Assembly: GCA_003978455.1 (NCBI GenBank)
Contig: QNZT01000077.1
Span: 1-26,698 of the forward strand
DNA: 26,698 nt
Source of the DNA: Sulfurospirillum sp.
GTDB taxonomy: Bacteria > Campylobacterota > Campylobacteria > Campylobacterales > QNZT01
Direction: 5' to 3'
The notes beneath the pieces were generated by a model, which was not told the origin of the DNA, made no database searches, and saw nothing but the letters and a program-made list of their open reading frames with translations. Position 1 is the first letter of the stretch; each line of letters starts with the position of its first letter. The position numbers were made by a program, and so were the translations under genes. Positions 20,532-26,698 of the stretch are shown here, piece by piece.

Positions 20532-22904
20532 TCATGAAGCTTTGCTTCTGAGGTAGGTGTTAAAATCTGCTTCTGCAATCGCTTCGCTGAAATAGTAGCC
20601 TTGCATCAGATGGCATCCTTTTTCCGCCAGAAAGTCAACCTGCGCTTTGGTCTCTACGCCTTCTGCCACCACTTCAAGACCGAGACCTTTCGCCAGCGCG
20701 ATAATCGTCGATGCGATTTGCATATCGTCTTCGTCATTTGGGATATCATCGATAAACGATTTATCGATTTTGAGTTTGGAGATAGGCAGCTTTTTCAGTC
20801 GGGAGAGGGAAGAGTAGCCTGTTCCGAAATCGTCTATGGCGGTATTGATACCCAGTTTTTTCAGGTTTCCAAGAGCGATCTCCACCTGTTTGAGATTTTC
20901 CATCAAAAAGCTTTCTGTGACCTCCAGTTCGAGATGGTGTGCATTGACACCTGTCTCCTTGATGATCGTTTTGAGTGTGTGTTCGAGATGGTTTTGGGTC
21001 AGCTGCTTGCTGGAGATGTTGACTGCCACTTTGACACTCAGTCCCAGATCCTCCATGATCTTGAGTTGTGCACAGGCACGCTGGATGATCCACTTACCGA
21101 TCTGCGCCATGAAACCGCCTTCTTCCGCCAGTCTGATAAAGTTATCCGGTGTGATGACGCCGTATTTCGGATGTTCCCATCTGACCAGCGCTTCGCAGGC
21201 GTAGAGTGTGTTGGTTTTGGTATCGATGATCGGCTGATAGTAGAGTTTGAGCTGGTCGTTCTGGATGGCATTTCGCAGATCGTTTGAGAGTTCGAGGCGC
21301 TCTTTGGCATCGGCGTTCATATCTTCGGTAAAGTAGCGATAGACATTTTTACCGCTGGTTTTGGCGGAGTACATCGCCATATCCGCATTTTTGATCAGAT
21401 CCTCTTTTTGGGTTGCATCATCCGGATAGATCGCGATACCTACACTTGCCCCGATATATCCGATCTCATCTTTGAGTTTGATGGGCTGAGAGAGTGAATC
21501 GATGATCTTTTGTGCGACGATCGAAGGGTATGCGGTATCTTTGATGTCGTCGAGGATAACGGTAAACTCGTCACCGCCCAGACGTGCGACAAGATCCTCC
21601 TCCCTGAGTATCCCTGTGAGGCGTTTTGCCACTTCTATCAGCAAAAGATCACCATAGTCGTGTCCGAGTGTATCGTTGATCATCTTGAAGTTGTCCAGAT
21701 CGATAAACATCAGCGAGAGTTTGCTTTTGTTACGTTTCGCTTTGGAGAGTTTTCTGGTCAGGGTATCCTGAAACAGGGCGCGGTTTGGGAGATTGGTTAA
21801 CAGATCGTAGTGCGCGAGGATATTGAGTTTGTTTTGGGTCAGTTTCTGGTCGGTGATATCGGCAAAAATACCGGCGATCAGGTTCTGCCCGTCCTTTTTG
21901 ATCAGAAATCGGTGTGCCTGAAAATATTTGGTATTGCCCTCTTTGTCGATCAGCTTCTCTTCTGTTGTGTACATACCGTGTCGCAGTACCAGTTCTGAGG
22001 TGTTGATGATACTGTTGTAATCCTGTTCGGGCAGAAGTTCTTTGATATTTTTATTGACCAGCGTATCGACACCGAAAAAGTCGTTGAGGTACTGGTTGGA
22101 AAAGATGATATTGTGTGCTTCGTCTTTGATAAACGCACCCGCAGGCAGGTTCTTCATGAAGAGTTTAAACTGCTCTTCGGAGTTTTTCAGTGCCAGCTGT
22201 GCCAGTTTGATCTCTGAGATGTCCGTCAAAAAGCCGACGATACGCTGAGGATGTCCACTCTTGTCACGTGTCACTTTACCTTTTATCGAAACCCATTTGG
22301 TTGTATTGCCCGTGACCACTCTGTGTTCGCAGTAAAATGAATCACTCTTTGAGTTGATATGGTCTTCCAGTTTGTGTACGACATTGATCTTGTCATCGGG
22401 ATGGATACGATCCAGCCAGGTCTTGATACCGTCTTGTAGCGGTTGGTTCGTAATTCCCAGAATCTCTTTGAAACGGTTGGAAAAATAGGCTTTGTCCTCT
22501 TTGATGTTCCAGTCCCAGAGACCTTCGTTGGAGCCGTTGGTCGCCAGTTCATAACGCTCTTTGAGAAGTTGCATCGTCTCTTTTGCGCGGTTCTTTTCGC
22601 TGATATCGACGATAATTCCCAGCTTTTCATCACCCTCTCCGATATCCGAAATATAGACAATCGCATCGATACTCTTACCGATATCGTTTTCGATTTTGGT
22701 TTCGAAATGGTTGCTGTTAGGGGTATTGAAGCTGAGAAGATTTTGCAGTACTTTTTGTCTGTTCGTACCTGTAAAATCATCAAAAATCCTGTTTGTCAGA
22801 ATCTTGTTGCGGCTGTTTTTATAAAAAATAGGCAGTGGAAATGCACTGAATATCTCATCAATCACTTCCTCTTTACTGTTTGCACTCATCAGTTTGCTAA
22901 ACAT
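20532..22904 (-). CDS. PAS-PAS-PAS-GGDEF-EAL cyclic-di-GMP signalling protein
   Basis: A cytoplasmic 790-residue bifunctional-type c-di-GMP protein with no membrane segment. In order: a degenerate N-terminal PAS-like region (about 15-105), a PAS/PAC module (about 112-235, with GLWDWNIKEDKAYFSNRFKE), another PAS (about 242-355), a GGDEF cyclase domain (about 360-525) and an EAL phosphodiesterase domain (about 535-785). GGDEF is intact at 443-447 and an inhibitory RxxD site is present (R434-D437, five residues before). The EAL side is also intact: EAL at 571-573, NISSKQL, E-x-T in EVTES, DDFGTGYSSL at 691-700, KIDKSFI and EGVET. Both activities are therefore possible and the PAS modules probably set the balance by redox, ligand or protein input. 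GAGGAG lies 7-8 bases before the ATG. It diverges from dnaE. Confidence 0.94.
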   Translation of the reverse strand: MFSKLMSANSKEEVIDEIFSAFPLPIFYKNSRNKILTNRIFDDFTGTNRQKVLQNLLSFNTPNSNHFETKIENDIGKSIDAIVYISDIGEGDEKLGIIVDISEKNRAKETMQLLKERYELATNGSNEGLWDWNIKEDKAYFSNRFKEILGITNQPLQDGIKTWLDRIHPDDKINVVHKLEDHINSKSDSFYCEHRVVTGNTTKWVSIKGKVTRDKSGHPQRIVGFLTDISEIKLAQLALKNSEEQFKLFMKNLPAGAFIKDEAHNIIFSNQYLNDFFGVDTLVNKNIKELLPEQDYNSIINTSELVLRHGMYTTEEKLIDKEGNTKYFQAHRFLIKKDGQNLIAGIFADITDQKLTQNKLNILAHYDLLTNLPNRALFQDTLTRKLSKAKRNKSKLSLMFIDLDNFKMINDTLGHDYGDLLLIEVAKRLTGILREEDLVARLGGDEFTVILDDIKDTAYPSIVAQKIIDSLSQPIKLKDEIGYIGASVGIAIYPDDATQKEDLIKNADMAMYSAKTSGKNVYRYFTEDMNADAKERLELSNDLRNAIQNDQLKLYYQPIIDTKTNTLYACEALVRWEHPKYGVITPDNFIRLAEEGGFMAQIGKWIIQRACAQLKIMEDLGLSVKVAVNISSKQLTQNHLEHTLKTIIKETGVNAHHLELEVTESFLMENLKQVEIALGNLKKLGINTAIDDFGTGYSSLSRLKKLPISKLKIDKSFIDDIPNDEDDMQIASTIIALAKGLGLEVVAEGVETKAQVDFLAEKGCHLMQGYYFSEAIAEADFNTYLRSKAS

Positions 22905-23048
22905 TCACAATCTCCTCAAGTTTTAACTGCTTTTGTATCAGATCAGGTATGAATCCGACAGACTCACGGACATAGATTAAAGCATAATACATACAATCGA
23001 CTAATTTGAAAAAAAATAAAATATCAAGAGAGAATTCTGTATCATTTT

Positions 23049-23055
23049 TATAAAT
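23049..23055 (+). promoter_or_regulatory. Putative -10 box of dnaE
   Basis: TATAAAT at 23049-23055, 20 bases before the dnaE ATG, in the A+T-rich 171-base divergent region shared with the GGDEF-EAL gene. The leader would be only about 14 bases, and a G-run (gggggt, 23061-23066) stands as a weak ribosome site. Confidence 0.4.
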
Positions 23056-23075
23056 AGGACGGGGGTCTTTCTCAA

Positions 23076-26000
23076 ATGAGCGATATCAAATTTACACATC
23101 TTCATCTGCACACGGAGTATTCGCTTCTGGACGGTGCAAACAAGATCAAACAGCTTGCCAAAAAAGTGAAACAGCTCGGTATGGATAGTGTCGCCATCAC
23201 CGACCACGGCAATATGTTCGGCGCGATCGACTTTTACCAGACGATGCGCAAAGAGGGGATCAAGCCGATCATCGGGATGGAAGCCTATATACACAACCAG
23301 GATGAACTGGGTGACAGAACGACCAAACAGCGCTATCACCTCTGTCTCTACGCCAAAAACGAAGTCGGTTACAAAAACCTCATGTATCTCAGTTCCATGA
23401 GTTATATCCACGGCTTCTACTACTATCCGAGGATCAACAAAAAGCTGCTTCGTGAACACAGCGAAGGACTCATCTGTTCCGCCGCCTGTTTGCAGGGAGA
23501 GGTCAACTGGCATCTCAATACCAACAGCGAACGCAACGTCAAAAACGGCGCCAAAGGGTACGAGAGAGCCAAAGAGATCGCACTGGAGTATCAGGATATC
23601 TTCGGGGAGGATTTTTACCTGGAGATCATGCGCCACGGGATTTTGGATCAGCAGTTTATCGACGAACCGCTGATACAGCTCTCTCTGGAGACCGGTATCA
23701 AACTGATCGCCACCAATGACACCCACTACCTCGAACAGCAGTATGCAGATGCACATGAAGCCTTCATGTGTATCGCGATGAATAAAGAGTTCGACGACCC
23801 CAAGCGTCTGCGTCACAGTGTGCATGAGTTTTTCGTCAAGTCACCCGAAGAGATGGCGGCACTCTTTGCGGATATCCCCGAAGCGATCGAAAATACACAG
23901 GAGATCGTCGACAAATGCAATCTGGAAATCAAACTGGGAAATCCGACACCGCCGAACTTCAAATTTGTCAAAGAGTATGCCGAGGCGGAGGGGCTCGACT
24001 TTGACAACGATGCGGACTATTTTGTCTACAAATGCAAAGAGGGACTGAAAAAGAGGCTTCAGCTGGTGCCGCCCGAGAAGCACAAAGAGTATGAAGAGCG
24101 GCTGGAGTTCGAGATGGATATCATCAACTCCATGAAGTTTCCCGGATATATGCTGATCGTATGGGATTTTATCCGTGATGCCAAGGCAAAAGGGATTCCG
24201 GTGGGACCGGGGCGTGGTTCTGCGGCGGGAAGTCTGGTGGCGTTTTGTCTGGAGATCACCGATATCGACCCGATGAAGTACAACCTGCTCTTTGAGCGTT
24301 TTTTGAATCCGGAACGTGTCAGTATGCCGGATATCGACGTCGATTTCTGCCAGAAGCGAAGAGGGGAGTCGATCGACTATGTGGTCGAAAAGTACGGGCG
24401 TTACAACGTCGCGCAGGTCATCACTTTCGGTAAGCTGCTCGCCAAAGGTGTCATCCGTGATGTCGCCCGTGTCATGGCGATGCCCTATGCCGAAGCGGAC
24501 AAGATGGCGAAACTGATCCCCGATGAGCTGGGTATCACACTGGAAGAGGCGTATAAAAAAGAGCCGAAGATCAAAGAGCTCATCAGCAGCAATGCACAGG
24601 CAAAACGTGTCTGGGATTTTGCGCTGGCGCTGGAGGGGCTGAACCGAAACTCCGGTATGCACGCCGCGGGTGTGGTCATGAGCAACGAAGAGCTGTGGCA
24701 CAAAGCACCGCTCTACCGACCTGCCGGGGAGGATCACCTCGTCACGCAGTACTCCCTGAAGTATCTCGAAGATGTCGATCTGATCAAGTTTGACTTCCTC
24801 GGTCTCAAAACCCTGACGGTGATCGACGATGCGCTGAAACTGGTCAAGCGAAATCATAACGTAGAGATCAACTTCAACAATGTGGACTTTGACGATCCGA
24901 AGATCTACGAGCTGATCCAAAGCGGTGCGACGGTAGGACTCTTCCAGATCGAATCGGAGGGTATGCAGAGTCTGAACGAGAGACTCAGACCGAACAACTT
25001 TGAGGATATCATCGCGGTTCTGGCACTCTACCGACCCGGACCGATGGAGTCCGGAATGCTCGATGACTTTATCGACAGGAAGCACGGACGCTCTCAGATC
25101 ACCTATATGTTTCCGGAACTCGAACCGATCCTCAAACCGACCTACGGGGTCATCGTCTATCAGGAACAGGTTATGCAGATCGTGCAGACGATCGGCGGGT
25201 TCAGCCTCGGCGGGGCGGATGTCGTCCGTCGTGCGATGGGTAAAAAGATCAAAGAGGAGATGGACAGACTCAAAGGGGAGTTCGCCGACGGTGCACAAAA
25301 GAAGGGCTTCGACCGTGCCAAAGCGGAAGAGCTCTTCGATCTGATCGTCAAGTTTGCAGGGTACGGTTTTAACAAATCCCACTCCGCAGCCTATGCGATG
25401 ATCACCTTCGAGACCGCCTATCTGAAAGCCTACTACCCGCAGGAGTTCATGTCTGCGCTGCTCACTTCCGAAGCGGACAATACCGACAAAGTCGTCAAGT
25501 ATGTCGATGAGGTCAAACGTCTCGGACTCGATCTTTTGCCGCCATCCATCACACACTCTTTGATCGAGTTCAGCCCCTCCGATCATGACGGTACGCCTGC
25601 CATCCTCTTTGGACTGGGTGCTATCAAAGGTGTCGGTCACAAAGCGATCGAGTCGATCCTGGAAGCGCGGGATGAGAAACCGTTCGCGGATCTGAGCGAT
25701 TTTATGGCGCGGATCGACAGCTCCAAAGTGAACAAACGGGTACTCGAAGCGCTGATCAAATCGGGTGCGATGGATAGTTTCGGCTATTCTCGGCGTACGC
25801 TGCTGGAAAATATTGAAAAGATCGTCTCCGTCGGTGCGGAAGCGGCACGTGCGAAAAAGATGGCGGAAAACTCCCTTTTCGGTGATGTCGAGGAGATGGT
25901 AAAGATCGACATAGAGCTGGAGGATATCCCCGAATATGAGAACAAAAATATCCTTCAGCTGGAGAAAGAGACACTGGGCTTTTACGTCTCCGGACACCCG

Positions 26001-26579
26001 CTGGACGAGTTCCGCGAAGAGATAGAAGCGATGGATTATACCCTCTCTTCACAGCTCGATGAACTCGGAGACGGCTCCAAAACACTCTTTGTCGGCAAGA
26101 TCGAGGGGATCGAAACACGCATCAGCAAAAAGGGCAATAAGTTCGGTATCGTCAACCTGATGGACTTTCATGGAAATATAGAGATCATGGTATTTGAAAA
26201 GACACTGGTCGAGATCGCCATGATGGATCAAAACCGCCCCGTCTGTTTTAAAGTGGCGATCAGCAAGGATGATCAGTTTACCCGTATGAAAGTCCTCAAA
26301 GTACTTCCTCTGGAAGATGCCAAAAAAGAGAAAGTCGATGTCAAAAAGCAGATGGCACCCGTCAACCGCGACCCGATCTACGTCAAAGTGGAAGTCGGAA
26401 ACGATCCGGATATACTGCACAGACTGCACCAGCTGGTGACGGAGTACCCGGGCAGCAGACCGCTGAAACTGATCCTCTCCTCCAAACTACAGGATGTGGT
26501 CATAGAGTCTAAAATATCGGTCAATGAGATGATCGTGGAAAAACTGGAGTCGTTTACAGCGCTTAAAGTGGCTGCGTAA
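23076..26579 (+). CDS. dnaE: DNA polymerase III subunit alpha (replicative polymerase)
   Basis: The catalytic subunit of the chromosomal replicase. All 1167 residues are in the window, the usual length for DnaE. The N-terminal PHP domain starts with FTHLHLHTEYSLLDGANKI and AITDHGNMFGA. The family-C polymerase core shows GPGRGSAAGSLVAFCLEITDID, the catalytic aspartates in MPDIDVDFCQ (D419, D421, D423), NSGMHAAGVVMS, LYRPGPMESGMLDDFIDRKHG and YGVIVYQEQVMQI. A helix-hairpin-helix region (GLGAIKGVGHKAI) and an OB-fold (LFVGKIEGIETRISKKGNKFGIVNLMD) follow. The C-terminal end is rich in Val and Lys. It stands alone behind a short leader and is followed by a repeat. Confidence 0.97.
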   Translation: MSDIKFTHLHLHTEYSLLDGANKIKQLAKKVKQLGMDSVAITDHGNMFGAIDFYQTMRKEGIKPIIGMEAYIHNQDELGDRTTKQRYHLCLYAKNEVGYKNLMYLSSMSYIHGFYYYPRINKKLLREHSEGLICSAACLQGEVNWHLNTNSERNVKNGAKGYERAKEIALEYQDIFGEDFYLEIMRHGILDQQFIDEPLIQLSLETGIKLIATNDTHYLEQQYADAHEAFMCIAMNKEFDDPKRLRHSVHEFFVKSPEEMAALFADIPEAIENTQEIVDKCNLEIKLGNPTPPNFKFVKEYAEAEGLDFDNDADYFVYKCKEGLKKRLQLVPPEKHKEYEERLEFEMDIINSMKFPGYMLIVWDFIRDAKAKGIPVGPGRGSAAGSLVAFCLEITDIDPMKYNLLFERFLNPERVSMPDIDVDFCQKRRGESIDYVVEKYGRYNVAQVITFGKLLAKGVIRDVARVMAMPYAEADKMAKLIPDELGITLEEAYKKEPKIKELISSNAQAKRVWDFALALEGLNRNSGMHAAGVVMSNEELWHKAPLYRPAGEDHLVTQYSLKYLEDVDLIKFDFLGLKTLTVIDDALKLVKRNHNVEINFNNVDFDDPKIYELIQSGATVGLFQIESEGMQSLNERLRPNNFEDIIAVLALYRPGPMESGMLDDFIDRKHGRSQITYMFPELEPILKPTYGVIVYQEQVMQIVQTIGGFSLGGADVVRRAMGKKIKEEMDRLKGEFADGAQKKGFDRAKAEELFDLIVKFAGYGFNKSHSAAYAMITFETAYLKAYYPQEFMSALLTSEADNTDKVVKYVDEVKRLGLDLLPPSITHSLIEFSPSDHDGTPAILFGLGAIKGVGHKAIESILEARDEKPFADLSDFMARIDSSKVNKRVLEALIKSGAMDSFGYSRRTLLENIEKIVSVGAEAARAKKMAENSLFGDVEEMVKIDIELEDIPEYENKNILQLEKETLGFYVSGHPLDEFREEIEAMDYTLSSQLDELGDGSKTLFVGKIEGIETRISKKGNKFGIVNLMDFHGNIEIMVFEKTLVEIAMMDQNRPVCFKVAISKDDQFTRMKVLKVLPLEDAKKEKVDVKKQMAPVNRDPIYVKVEVGNDPDILHRLHQLVTEYPGSRPLKLILSSKLQDVVIESKISVNEMIVEKLESFTALKVAA

Positions 26580-26620
26580 TTATCACCGCACCAACAAATA
26601 ATCCGAAGTTTTGAGAGAAC

Positions 26621-26698
26621 GGGAAGGAGTGAGATGTGCGTCAAAAAATATGCAGGACTAACTGGTTAATTCAAATATTTTTTGGCGTGCAGATCGCT
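26621..26698. repeat. Second copy of hairpin repeat A, cut by the window end
   Basis: gaaggagtgagatgtgc (26623-26639) matches the arm at 5780-5795 and gtgcagatcgct (26687-26698) matches its partner at 5847-5857. Between them caaaaaatat (26642-26651) pairs with atattttttg (26675-26684), and the tip taa-ctgg-tta (26659-26668) is flanked by GCAGGACTAA and TTAATTCAAA, which are also found around the tip of hairpin B. The start of the last 41 bases after dnaE (26580-26620) carries nothing recognisable. Confidence 0.8.

Noticed and set aside
20531..20552. Hairpin ctcatgaagc-ttt-gcttctgag as terminator of the GGDEF-EAL gene
   Set aside because: It lies over the coding end of the gene and lacks a T-run; could be chance.
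23841..25997. A 718-codon open frame on the minus strand
   Set aside because: Antisense shadow of dnaE; the sense protein is clearly a full DNA polymerase III alpha subunit.

Overview
The window looks like chromosomal DNA of a free-living campylobacterotan (epsilonproteobacterium) of the Sulfurovum/Sulfurimonas type. This rests on gene content and protein character: an SdhA-SdhB-SdhE (CCG-domain) fumarate reductase/succinate dehydrogenase, a short adenylate kinase beside aspS, a class II superoxide reductase, a family-4 uracil-DNA glycosylase and an epsilon-style BamA. No rRNA is present, so the genus is an inference. Genes are densely packed on both strands.

Left part (1-7301): the 3' end of aspS, then adk and a hairpin terminator. 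A leftward short alpha-glucan phosphorylase follows, which lacks the PLP-binding lysine at the expected place. Next is a rightward three-gene unit (unknown helical protein, PF12224-type amidoligase, class-I glutamine amidotransferase/gamma-glutamyl hydrolase) with overlapping genes, a predicted but uncharacterised amide-bond metabolism module. It converges on a leftward single-pass membrane protein. Upstream of a CinA/MoaB-domain gene and ppa lies a 268-bp element of nested inverted repeats. aspS-adk and ppa are close neighbours in Helicobacter (from memory), so the DNA between them looks like an accessory insertion.

Middle part (7302-14560): a palindromic repeat, a secreted RNase T2, tRNA-Asn with a near-consensus promoter (leftward), truD and thiL (leftward operon), a DUF309 protein, then sdhA-sdhB-sdhE. 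SdhB has a fourth cysteine in its third cluster motif and SdhA has no Tat signal. This points to a cytoplasm-facing type-E enzyme, suited to fumarate reduction in a reductive TCA cycle (inference).

Right part (14560-26698): superoxide reductase behind a perfect FNR-type palindrome; a 37-bp direct repeat; family-4 UDG overlapping a periplasmic protein with a type-1 periplasmic-binding-like region; leftward bamA; tyrA; a PAS-GGDEF-EAL protein with all catalytic motifs intact; dnaE. The window ends inside a second copy of the hairpin repeat seen at 5773-5869.

The most unusual signal is the set of long intergenic hairpins. Two share arms with conserved tandem G.A mismatches, and an apical module is shared between otherwise different hairpins. 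Other candidates are the amidoligase module and the lysine-less phosphorylase.
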